DNA from: Opitutales bacterium
GTDB lineage: Bacteria; Verrucomicrobiota; Verrucomicrobiia; Opitutales; UBA953
Assembly: GCA_024697185.1 (NCBI GenBank)
Contig: JAILGB010000013.1
Span: forward strand, 1 to 64,000
Length of the DNA: 64,000 nt
Direction: 5' to 3'
Part shown: positions 24,514 to 32,661 of the stretch, one piece after another
Position numbering within the stretch: the stretch's first letter is position 1
Layout of the letters: each line of letters starts with the position of its first letter
The notes under the pieces: model-generated
What the model was told of the DNA's origin: nothing
Seen by the model: the letters and a program-made list of their open reading frames with translations, nothing else
Databases searched by the model: none
Position numbers and translations under genes: made by a program

Positions 24514-27342
24514 TTACGCGTTAAATTTCAGATCCGGATATTTTTCCTTGAGGGCTTCGAAACAGCGCGGCGAGACGGCGCCAAAATCGCCGGCTTCGAC
24601 AAGTTCGGGAACCCAGCGCCAGGAGCGTGGGCATTTTTTGTAGCCCAAACTTGCGGCTGTAACGGCATCGACGGTCAAAGGCGTTCCCGCGGGAGCGTCT
24701 TTAAGGGTGACACCCGAAACGTTAAACGTCTCCTCAAGGAGCGACTCGTATTTTTTAAGCAGCGCGAAGGTTTCGTCTGCGGGATCAGCGCTGATGGAGA
24801 CAACGGCTTCGAGCGGCTGTCCGATCACTTTTGCGTCGCGGAGCTCCTGGAGTTTGAGATTGATCGCGTCGCGCGCTTTGAGAAGGGCGTCAAACTCGCG
24901 AACCTCCTCTGTGAACGCGAGTTCTGGCGCGAGAACCGGCCACGGCTGGAGCAAAATGGAGTTTTCTGTATATTCGCTCTTTGCCGTAAAATAGCCCCAT
25001 GCTTCATCTGTTGTGAACGGAAGCATCGGCGCGAGCATTTTCAGATAGGCGCTAAAAATGAGGTGGATTGCCGTCTGGGAGGAGCGGCGTTCCCGCGAGC
25101 TCGCGGCGAGAGTATAGAGGCGATCCTTCAACAGGTTGTGATAAGTCGCCGAAAGCGTCTCCACTGTAAACGCGTCGATTGCGGCATAAGCTTTATGAAA
25201 CTCGTAGTTTTCATAATTTTTTGTGACTTCTGCCAAGAGCGCATAAAATTTGCCGACAGCCCATTTGTCAATCGCGGTCAATTCCGCCACGGGAACGGCG
25301 TCCTTGGCGGGATCAAAATCGTAGAGATTGGACAACTGGTAACGGATCGTGTTGCGGATATTGCGGTATTGTGTCGCCGTCGCGTCAAAAATCCCGTCGG
25401 AAATCGGAATGTCGCCCTGGTAATTTTCAGACGCGATCCAAAGACGCACGATGTCCGCACCGTATTTTGAAACATAACCGTCCGCCGTTTGAGGTTTGCC
25501 GTCGGATTTTGAAATTTTTTGACGAGTTCCTTCATTGACGACAAAACCGTGTGTGATCACTTTTTTATAGGGTGCTCCGCCAAAATTGATGACAGATGTC
25601 CACAGGGAAGACTGGAACCAGCCGCGGTGCTGGTCGCTGCCTTCGAGGTAGAGATCCGCCGGGAACGCCAAATCGGGATTGCGCTTCAAGACGGCAGCGT
25701 TTGACGAACCCGAATCGATCCAAACGTCCAAAGTGTCCGTTCCCGCGACGAGTTTGTCCGGGCTCGGCCAATTGGCGGGCAACGCAACGCCCTCGAGGAG
25801 TTCTGCCGGGGATTTTTCAAACCAAATATCCGTTCCCGCGACGGCGATTTTGTCCGCCAAGGCGCGAATGACATCGGCATCGAGGAAGGCTTCGCCTGTC
25901 GCCACATGATAAAATACGGGAATCGGGACGCCCCAGGAGCGTTGGCGGGAAATACACCAGTCGGGACGACCTTCGACGGCGGCGCGGATACGGTTTTCAC
26001 CGTTGGCGGGCAGCCAGGAGACTTCAGAAATTTTTGCGAGGGCCTTTTGACGCAATTCGTCCTTGTCGAGCGCGACAAACCACTGGTCCATCGCACGAAA
26101 GATCACGGGAGTCTTGGAGCGCCAGCAATGGGGATAGCTGTGAACGATTTTGCCGGTTTTCAAAAGGCGGCCGCTTTTTTCGAGCAACGCCAGCACGCCG
26201 CTGTTTGCGGGGCATTTGCCGTTGACATCGAGAACAGAAAGTCCGACAAGCTCCGGCGGGACTTGGCCGTCGTCCGCATAGACACCTTCATCGTTGACGG
26301 GGCAATAAATATCGATCCCGTAGCGCAGACAGGTCTGATAGTCCTCCATACCGTGACCGCCAGCCGTATGGACACAGCCCGTTCCGCTGTCGGCGGTAAT
26401 GTAGTCGGCGCAAACAACAGGAGACAGCCGTTTGCAGAACGGGTGCTCCGTCTTGATGCCTTCCAGCTCTTTGCCCGAATATTTTTTGCCCTTGGCGGCG
26501 CCGGCAAGTTCGCAGTCGGCGATAAATTTGTCCGCGAGCGCGGAGGCCACGATGTAGGTTTTGCCGTTATGGAGAATTTCGCAGTATTCAAAATCCGGGT
26601 GCAGCGCGATCGCCATATTGGCGGGAATCGTCCACGGCGTCGTTGTCCAAATCACAAAATTACGAGCGCTTTCCGCGGGAACGCCCGTCTCCGGGAACGC
26701 GACCCAAATCGATGTCGATGTATGATCCTTGTATTCGATTTCCGCCTCGGCAAGCGCCGTCTTGCACGGGATCGACCAGTAAACGGGACGTTTGCTGCGA
26801 TAAATCAAGCCCTGCCCGACCATATTGGCAAATGTGCGGACAATATCGGCTTCATAGGCGGGATTTTTAGTTTTGTATTCCGCCGCCCAATCCGCCAAAA
26901 TGCCGAGACGGCGAAACTGGCGACGCTGCTTTTCAATAAAGCTCTCCGAAAAATCCGCACAAGCACGACGGACTTCGAGCGCCGAAAGCGCTTTTTCCTT
27001 AGCGTGAAGTTCCTTCATCACCTTGTGCTCGATCGGCAGGCCGTGGCAGTCCCAGCCGGGAACATAAGGCACACGATAGCCGTTCATCGTCTTATAGCGC
27101 ATGATGATGTCCTTCAAAAGTTTGTTGAGCGCCGTGCCGATATGGACATCGCCGTTCGTAAAAGGCGGACCGTCATGCAAAATAAAGGACTTGCCCGTCG
27201 CCTTATTCAAATCCTGAAGGCGGTGATACAGATCTGTTTTTTCCCAAAACGCAATGCGCTCGGGCTCACGCTGGGTCAAACGAGCCTGCATCGGGAAATC
27301 CGTCACGGGGAGATTTAATGTGTCCTTAAATTTGATAGCCAT
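24514..27342 (-). CDS. ileS: Isoleucyl-tRNA synthetase
   Basis: Class I synthetase charging tRNA-Ile, 942 residues, normal bacterial size. PPFTNGDVHIGTALNKLLKD (about 60-80) is the HIGH region (HIGT here). TTTPWTIPANMAIAL marks the CP1 editing domain, which hydrolyses Val-tRNA-Ile. KISKSDGK near 605 is the KMSKS loop. The C-terminal zinc-finger Cys of the E. coli enzyme are absent, as in several other bacterial forms. First gene of the ileS-dksA-lspA-thi4 run. A CATAAT-like -10 lies about 30 bp upstream of the ATG, without a convincing -35. Confidence 0.97.
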   Translation of the reverse strand: MAIKFKDTLNLPVTDFPMQARLTQREPERIAFWEKTDLYHRLQDLNKATGKSFILHDGPPFTNGDVHIGTALNKLLKDIIMRYKTMNGYRVPYVPGWDCHGLPIEHKVMKELHAKEKALSALEVRRACADFSESFIEKQRRQFRRLGILADWAAEYKTKNPAYEADIVRTFANMVGQGLIYRSKRPVYWSIPCKTALAEAEIEYKDHTSTSIWVAFPETGVPAESARNFVIWTTTPWTIPANMAIALHPDFEYCEILHNGKTYIVASALADKFIADCELAGAAKGKKYSGKELEGIKTEHPFCKRLSPVVCADYITADSGTGCVHTAGGHGMEDYQTCLRYGIDIYCPVNDEGVYADDGQVPPELVGLSVLDVNGKCPANSGVLALLEKSGRLLKTGKIVHSYPHCWRSKTPVIFRAMDQWFVALDKDELRQKALAKISEVSWLPANGENRIRAAVEGRPDWCISRQRSWGVPIPVFYHVATGEAFLDADVIRALADKIAVAGTDIWFEKSPAELLEGVALPANWPSPDKLVAGTDTLDVWIDSGSSNAAVLKRNPDLAFPADLYLEGSDQHRGWFQSSLWTSVINFGGAPYKKVITHGFVVNEGTRQKISKSDGKPQTADGYVSKYGADIVRLWIASENYQGDIPISDGIFDATATQYRNIRNTIRYQLSNLYDFDPAKDAVPVAELTAIDKWAVGKFYALLAEVTKNYENYEFHKAYAAIDAFTVETLSATYHNLLKDRLYTLAASSRERRSSQTAIHLIFSAYLKMLAPMLPFTTDEAWGYFTAKSEYTENSILLQPWPVLAPELAFTEEVREFDALLKARDAINLKLQELRDAKVIGQPLEAVVSISADPADETFALLKKYESLLEETFNVSGVTLKDAPAGTPLTVDAVTAASLGYKKCPRSWRWVPELVEAGDFGAVSPRCFEALKEKYPDLKFNA

Positions 27343-27455
27343 ATCTTTTTAAAAATTGATGCAACAATTATGGCACCCTTTTGGCGTTCCCGCGAGTATA
27401 AAAGCGCGTTCCCGCGGCAAATTCCCCCGCACCTGAAAAATTGTTCCCGCCAAAC

Positions 27456-27495
27456 AAAAAACGCGTTCCCGTAAAATCCTGCGGGAACGCGTTTC
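27456..27495 (-). terminator. Motif-built terminator after carboxyltransferase gene
   Basis: Perfect stem AAACGCGTTCCCG / CGGGAACGCGTTT with a 10-nt loop; A-run on the left gives the minus-strand T-tail. Confidence 0.9.
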
Positions 27496-27516
27496 GCTTT
27501 TGTCCGGTGCGGACGT

Positions 27517-29136
27517 TTAGAGCGGCATATTGCCGTGTTTTTTGGGCGGACGGGTGCCGCGCTTGTTCAAGGTATTGCGGAGAGCGAGCGCGAGTGTCGC
27601 ACGCGTTTTTGCCGGCTCGATGACATCATCGACAATACCTTGCGCCGCCGCACGATAAGGCGAGGCGAACTGCGCCGCATAGTCTCGCGCATGGGCGGAT
27701 TTTTGCGCTGCGGATGCCGCGGCGGCGATTTTGGCCGCCTCCTCTTCGGATTTGCCGTCGGCGATTGCTGCCGCCTTGGCTTTTTCTCCGGCGGCGAGAA
27801 TATCTTTCTTGAAAATGATATTTGCCGCGCCGTCAGGTCCCATAACGGCGATTTCCGCCATCGGCCAGGCGTAAACCGCGTCCGCGCCCAAATGTTTGGA
27901 ACACATGGCGATATAGGCGCCGCCGTAGGCTTTTCGCAAAATCAATGTGATTTTTGGAACGGTGCAAGCCGAATAGGCGTGCAGCATTTTGGCGCCGTGA
28001 CGAATAATCCCGCCGCGTTCCTGCGCCTTGCCCGGCATAAATCCGGGAACGTCCACCAATGTGACCAGCGGGATCGAAAATGCGTTGCAAAAACGGATAA
28101 AGCGCGCGCACTTGTCGGCGGCGTCGATATCGAGCACGCCGGCTTTTTGCATCGGCTGGTTAGCGACGATACCGCAGACGATGCCTTGCAGGCGCGCAAA
28201 ACCGATGACGGCATTTTTAGCAAAGTCCGCCATCACTTCAAAAAACGAATCTTCATCGAAAACACGCTCGATGATTTTTTTGATGTTGAGCGGCGAAAAA
28301 GAATCTTCCGGGATCAGTTTTTCAAGTCCGTAATCCTCGATCATCGTGATGTCCGTCTCAATGCGATGCGGGGGATTGGACATATTGTTGGACGGCAGGT
28401 AGGACAAGAGCTTGTGGGCGATGCGCAGGGCGTCGGCGTCATCTTCGGCAACAAAATGAATATTGCCGCTGATCGATGCGTGCGCGGCGGCTCCGCCGAC
28501 TTCGTCCATCGTGCAGTTTTCCCCCGTGACCGCCTTGATGACTTCCGGCCCTGTGATAAACATCTGCGCGTTGGACTTTTTCATGATGATAAAGTCAGTC
28601 AGCGCCGGCGAATAGGCTGCACCGCCTGCGCAGGGACCGGCGATAATGGAAATTTGCGGGATAACGCCGCTCGCCTGGACATTGCGATAAAAAATATCGC
28701 CGAAGCCCTTGAGTGCCATTTCGCCTTCAGGGATACGTGCGCCTCCGGAATCGTTGATGCCGACAATCGGCATGCCGTTGGCGAGAGCGTATTCTTGAAG
28801 ACGGGCGATTTTTTGTGCGTGCGCATGACCGAGCGAACCGCCTTGAACCGTAAAATCCTGGGCGAAAACGGCAACCGGGCGGCCGTCAATATTGCCGATC
28901 CCGGTCACAACGCCGTCGCAGGGCAAATCCTTGCCGTCCATGCCGAAATCGCGGCACTGGTGCTTGACGTGCATGCCCAACTCCATAAAAGTTCCGGGCT
29001 CCACCAACGCATTGATGCGTTCCCGCGCCGACATCAAACCTTTAGCGCGTCGTGCGGCGAGTTTTTCGGCGCCTCCGCCCATTTTTACGGCGGCGCAACG
29101 CGCACGCAAATCTTCAATCGCTTCTTTATTTGCCAT
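27517..29136 (-). CDS. Biotin-dependent acyl-CoA carboxyltransferase / decarboxylase subunit
   Basis: 539 residues of the PccB/MmdA family: two crotonase-like halves bind acyl-CoA and carboxybiotin. Signatures are DGVVTGIGNIDGRPVAVFAQDFTV, GINDSGGARIPEG, AGPCAGGAAYSPALTDF and, in the second half, LVDVPGFMPG and KAYGGAYIAM. It could be the propionyl-CoA carboxylase beta subunit or the alpha subunit of Na+-pumping methylmalonyl-CoA decarboxylase; the biotin carrier and membrane subunits that would decide are not adjacent. An Ala-rich insertion near 435-475 lengthens the protein relative to the usual ~515. Flanked by terminators and apparently monocistronic. Confidence 0.88.
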   Translation of the reverse strand: MANKEAIEDLRARCAAVKMGGGAEKLAARRAKGLMSARERINALVEPGTFMELGMHVKHQCRDFGMDGKDLPCDGVVTGIGNIDGRPVAVFAQDFTVQGGSLGHAHAQKIARLQEYALANGMPIVGINDSGGARIPEGEMALKGFGDIFYRNVQASGVIPQISIIAGPCAGGAAYSPALTDFIIMKKSNAQMFITGPEVIKAVTGENCTMDEVGGAAAHASISGNIHFVAEDDADALRIAHKLLSYLPSNNMSNPPHRIETDITMIEDYGLEKLIPEDSFSPLNIKKIIERVFDEDSFFEVMADFAKNAVIGFARLQGIVCGIVANQPMQKAGVLDIDAADKCARFIRFCNAFSIPLVTLVDVPGFMPGKAQERGGIIRHGAKMLHAYSACTVPKITLILRKAYGGAYIAMCSKHLGADAVYAWPMAEIAVMGPDGAANIIFKKDILAAGEKAKAAAIADGKSEEEAAKIAAAASAAQKSAHARDYAAQFASPYRAAAQGIVDDVIEPAKTRATLALALRNTLNKRGTRPPKKHGNMPL

Positions 29137-29204
29137 AATTTTTAAAATTAATCAGAGTTAATTTTCTAAATAAAATTGTATCGTTCCGTTCAATATTTGT
29201 AAAT

Positions 29205-30059
29205 TCATTTTAAGATTTTCAAATAGGCTTCCGCGAAGCGCCTGCCGATTTCCAATTGGGCGTTCCCGTCATAGTGGACGCCCAAATTGTCGCCGGACTT
29301 GATTTTGGGCAAATCCCGCGTCGGGACGAAGATAAAAATCTTCTTGTTCGCCCCCACTATTTTTTTCAACTCCTCCACGGAAGTCGTTCCCGCGAAACTT
29401 GCGTCCTTGCCCCAAAAACTTGCCGGCTCGCCGACGACCGCCTTCATTTGGGCGCTTTCCACCCGCAATCCGGGAACGTTTATCTTTGACAGGTCTTTTT
29501 TGAGCGTTTCAAAAAATGTCTTGAAACGCGTTCCCGCGGCGGGGATTTCCTCGCCTTTGTTGGATTCGCCCTGCAAATAAAGCAGCGCCGCCACCTCAAC
29601 TTTGTCAAAACCCAGCGCCGGCAACGCCGCCAGCGACTCTCTTGCCGCCACCATCAGATTGACATAAGCCAAGCCGTCCGGCGAAACCCATTCCCCGTTC
29701 CCGCCGCCGTCGCGCGAAGCCTTCAAAATCCCGGTCGAAGACGGCTTGAATCTCGTTGCCGCCCGTGCCTGCAAGGTTTGTGCGAATCCGTATTCCGGGC
29801 CCATGACGATCTGGGATTCTTTTTGCGGTTCGATTTTACCCCAGGATTTTGAGGGCGTTCCCGTGCAGTAAGCGCCAAAATTTTTGTGCCAAAACAGCAA
29901 TTTCGGCTCCGGCTTCATTTTCTCGGGATCGGCAAAATTCCCCTTGATCGCTCCCAGGGAATTGCTCTGCCCCGTCAAAATGAAAAGTGTGAATGTCTTT
30001 GCATTGAGCGTTCCCGCGAATGCCAAAAGCCCCAAAAACAGCAGGTTTAAAATTTTCAT
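29205..30059 (-). CDS. Secreted SASA-type carbohydrate esterase
   Basis: Start ATG 30059 (MKILNLLFLG) gives a signal peptide ending near LNAK. The 284-residue protein has LTGQSNSLG (catalytic Ser block of sialate O-acetylesterase/CE6 enzymes), LLYLQGESN and a C-terminal GVHYDGNAQLEIGRR supplying the His. These SGNH-like enzymes remove acetyl groups from sugars. It follows the ApeI-like gene with a 1-bp gap and so belongs to the same transcript as the aryl-polyene-like genes, although its substrate may be unrelated. Several iterated motifs are present. Confidence 0.85.
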   Translation of the reverse strand: MKILNLLFLGLLAFAGTLNAKTFTLFILTGQSNSLGAIKGNFADPEKMKPEPKLLFWHKNFGAYCTGTPSKSWGKIEPQKESQIVMGPEYGFAQTLQARAATRFKPSSTGILKASRDGGGNGEWVSPDGLAYVNLMVAARESLAALPALGFDKVEVAALLYLQGESNKGEEIPAAGTRFKTFFETLKKDLSKINVPGLRVESAQMKAVVGEPASFWGKDASFAGTTSVEELKKIVGANKKIFIFVPTRDLPKIKSGDNLGVHYDGNAQLEIGRRFAEAYLKILK

Positions 30060-30060
30060 A

Positions 30061-30390
30061 CTACGCCACAAACTGACCTTGCGCACAGAGCGTCTCGTCG
30101 CAAGAAACCGTGAACGCCAATGACGTCGGGGATTTTTTGAGGCTCAAGTGTATCGTTTGCCCTGGGCGGACGAAAGATTTGAATTTTAATTGTGACATTT
30201 TTGAAAATGTCGCGGGAACGCCAAGGTGTTCCCGCGCGATCTGGGCAACAAAATGCAATTGGGTGACTCCGGGCAGAAGTTTAAAGTCCGGGAAATGCCC
30301 TTCGAAGCAAAGATCGTTTTGCGCCAAAACGCAGTCGCAGTCCAGGCTGTCGCCGTCGATTTTCAGATTTTTTACAGTCGGGGAAAGCAT
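30061..30390 (-). CDS. ApeI-like 3-hydroxyacyl-ACP dehydratase
   Basis: 109-residue hot-dog fold protein. FEGHFPDFKLLPGVTQLHFVAQIA is the FabA/FabZ-like active-site segment with the catalytic His. Length and sequence match ApeI, the stand-alone dehydratase of aryl polyene and flexirubin-like pathways. It starts 6 bp after the fused ApeG-ApeH gene and is followed directly by the SASA esterase, forming a three-gene unit. The remaining pathway genes (ketosynthases, ACPs, acyltransferases) are not in the window. Confidence 0.85.
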   Translation of the reverse strand: MLSPTVKNLKIDGDSLDCDCVLAQNDLCFEGHFPDFKLLPGVTQLHFVAQIAREHLGVPATFSKMSQLKFKSFVRPGQTIHLSLKKSPTSLAFTVSCDETLCAQGQFVA

Positions 30391-30396
30391 ATCGTT

Positions 30397-32160
30397 TTAC
30401 TCAAAAAGTTTTTCGATGTCTTTGGCGAGGATTTTGCTTTGTTCGTTGCGCGGGATCGCGGGAACATAACGCCATTTTTTGGGCAGGACTGTCGCGGGAA
30501 CGATTTTCAGCAGTTCCTCTTTAAGTTTCGCCGTCAGCGTTTTTTCATCCATTTGCGTTCCCGCGGGCGTTTTGACGACGACGGCGCCCAGCACGATGCG
30601 GCCGATTTTGTTGGGGATCAATGTCAGGAAAATTTCCTGAACCCACGGTGTCTTTTGCAAATGTTCTTCCAGCTCCGGCAAGGAAACGCGTGTGTCTTCC
30701 ACCTTGATCAGCCGGTTCATCCGTCCGAGCAGTTTAAAGCGGTTTTCATCAATCAGTTCGACGGCGTCGCCCATGACCATACTGTCCATTTTGCAGAGCA
30801 GAGAGGAGCGGACGACCAGTGCTCCGTCATCGTTGCGCGCGATCGAACCCGGCTCCCAAGCGGTCCAAAGCTCGTCCTTGGCCTGTTGGCGCCAGGCAAT
30901 TCCGCCCGTCTCCGTCGTCCCATAGACTTCGATGGCCGCAATACCGGTTTTTTCATAAAGCGCCATCGCCGTCGGTCTGTCCAGCAAACTCGCGCTCGAA
31001 AGCACGACGCAGTTTTCCGCGGGAACGCCCAAATGCAACGACGCGTCATCCCGCGCCCATCGCGACAAAAACGCCGGGCTCGACACAAACCAAAACGCAT
31101 TGTCCTTTTGGGCGTAGGCCGACAACTCCTCAGGGAACTCCACCAATTGCGAAACGATCGTGTTCCCGCGCGACAACGGCAAAATGAACGCGTAAAGCAT
31201 CCCGTAAAGATGATACGCGCGAACGCTCGCCAAAATATGTTTGGTTTTGATTTCCGGCAAAAATGAATGCAGACGCAAAACCTCGTCTTCGATGTTTGCC
31301 CAAGAGCGCTCGATCATTTTTGGCGTTCCCGTGGAGCCGGAGGAGAAAAAGTAGATCGGCAGCGAGCGGTCGATTTCCTGCAAATGTTCCCGCGCCGAAT
31401 AATCTTCCGGCGCGATATCAAAATCCAAAAGCGTTCCCGTCGTCGTTGTCAAAAAAATCACGTTCCCGCTCAGGCTTTTTTCCGTCTCGGACTGAAGATT
31501 GTGCGGCAGGACGATTTCCTTGCCCGCATGCAGGGCAGCAAAAAATCCCAACGCGAAAAGGGCATTGTCCTCACTGTGGACCACGGCGCGCGGTTCCGGG
31601 CGCAAGCGCAGCAGCTCCGCGTAATAGGCGACGCATTGGCGAAACCGTGCGCACGAGATCGTTCGGTCGCCCCAAATGAAGGCGTTCCCGCGCGCCGAAT
31701 AATCAGGCATCGCCAACAGTTGTGACGGCGGCACAAAACCTGCAGCCTTTGCGGCGACACCGCGCTTATAAAAACGACGAAACAACGCTTCTCCCATAAA
31801 CAATCCTCCCATAACTATATAAGAAATCACACAATTCCAAGCCGCCCAAACAATCCACGGCTCAAAAGCGCTCCACAGGCTCACTGCAAAATTGACGACA
31901 AAAAATCCAATCCAGACCCAATTTAATTTCCGACAATACGGGATCGCGTCCTCGTTGAAATCTTTGTCGATCACGCGGGCAAACTGCTCGATCAGTGTCG
32001 GCGGGAACAATTGCGAGATTAAAAATTGAAGCCCGACGACAAAGGTCACAAAAAGCGGATAAATTTTGACAAAATGCGGATTTCTGAAAAAAACGGACGC
32101 CGCCAGGACCAATGCCAGGACCACAAAAAAAACGATTGTCCGTTTACGAAAACGCATCAA
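30397..32160 (-). CDS. Fused ApeG-like membrane domain and ApeH-like AMP ligase
   Basis: 587 residues. Residues 1-130 carry about four to five membrane helices and the features of COG4648/ApeG (IYPLFVTFVVGL, IEQFARVIDKDFNEDAIPYCRKLNWVW, WNCVISYIVMGGLFMGE). Residues 145-587 are an acyl-adenylating enzyme of the ApeH type: FFSSGSTGTPKMIERSW is the ATP loop, EVYGTTETGGIAW the A5 motif, then LIKVEDTRVSLPELE and a C-terminal Lys in NEQSKI. In known aryl polyene clusters these are two adjacent genes; here they form one membrane-anchored polypeptide. Likely activates an aryl or acyl starter for loading onto an ACP. Confidence 0.85.
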   Translation of the reverse strand: MMRFRKRTIVFFVVLALVLAASVFFRNPHFVKIYPLFVTFVVGLQFLISQLFPPTLIEQFARVIDKDFNEDAIPYCRKLNWVWIGFFVVNFAVSLWSAFEPWIVWAAWNCVISYIVMGGLFMGEALFRRFYKRGVAAKAAGFVPPSQLLAMPDYSARGNAFIWGDRTISCARFRQCVAYYAELLRLRPEPRAVVHSEDNALFALGFFAALHAGKEIVLPHNLQSETEKSLSGNVIFLTTTTGTLLDFDIAPEDYSAREHLQEIDRSLPIYFFSSGSTGTPKMIERSWANIEDEVLRLHSFLPEIKTKHILASVRAYHLYGMLYAFILPLSRGNTIVSQLVEFPEELSAYAQKDNAFWFVSSPAFLSRWARDDASLHLGVPAENCVVLSSASLLDRPTAMALYEKTGIAAIEVYGTTETGGIAWRQQAKDELWTAWEPGSIARNDDGALVVRSSLLCKMDSMVMGDAVELIDENRFKLLGRMNRLIKVEDTRVSLPELEEHLQKTPWVQEIFLTLIPNKIGRIVLGAVVVKTPAGTQMDEKTLTAKLKEELLKIVPATVLPKKWRYVPAIPRNEQSKILAKDIEKLFE

Positions 32161-32236
32161 TTGGGCTTATCAAAACTTAGTCGAAAAAGAAATGCCGTTC
32201 CCGCAGAAAGCGAGCGATTCGCGGGAACGCCCGTTT

Positions 32237-32641
32237 TTATTTTTTTACTAATTTTTGGGCGATCGCGAATCTTGCGATCGCTTCCAGGCGTTCGAGTTCG
32301 GCGGGATCGATCTGATGTTGCTTGCGCGCCGCTTCGAGGGCTTCTCGGGCTCTCTCCTCCGCATTTTCGACAGATTTGAGATCGATGGATTTTTCGTTGA
32401 TCGCCGCCTCGACAAGCATGCTCACGGAATCGGCGATCACGCGCACATAACCCTTGTCAACGGCGAGCCGTTCCGTCTGCGAAGCTTTTTTGACGAGCAC
32501 TTCTCCCGGGATCGTTTCCGCCGTCAAAGGGACGTGCATCGGCAAAACCTCAATTTCCCCGGTAGATGTCGGCAAAACGACCGAATCGCAGTCTTGGGAA
32601 CGGAACACAACTCCTGTCGGCGTAACAATCTCAAAATTCAT
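32237..32641 (-). CDS. atpC: ATP synthase F1 subunit epsilon
   Basis: 134 residues starting MNFEIVTPTG at ATG 32641; a much longer in-frame extension overlaps lysS and is not real. The N-terminal beta-sandwich has VVLPTSTGEIEVLPMHVPL, and the C-terminal helical hairpin (ERAREALEAARKQHQ) is the inhibitory part that senses ATP. It starts 20 bp after the lysS stop and so is probably driven by the lysS promoter, well away from atpAGD at 9,434-15,773. This split is unusual for F-type synthases and could uncouple epsilon dosage from the rest. Confidence 0.93.
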   Translation of the reverse strand: MNFEIVTPTGVVFRSQDCDSVVLPTSTGEIEVLPMHVPLTAETIPGEVLVKKASQTERLAVDKGYVRVIADSVSMLVEAAINEKSIDLKSVENAEERAREALEAARKQHQIDPAELERLEAIARFAIAQKLVKK

Positions 32642-32661
32642 AACTTCTTCTCCGCTTTGAT

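Noticed and set aside
24052-25470. Long plus-strand open frame (472 codons) with RGNGRLRR repeats
   Set aside because: It is antisense to the DksA-like and ileS genes, both clearly recognised. The repeat is the complement of KPSVPAKKA coding DNA.
25906-27318. Plus-strand open frame of 470 codons
   Set aside because: Antisense shadow of ileS.
27535-29145. Plus-strand open frame of 536 codons
   Set aside because: Antisense shadow of the carboxyltransferase gene, which has all its family motifs.
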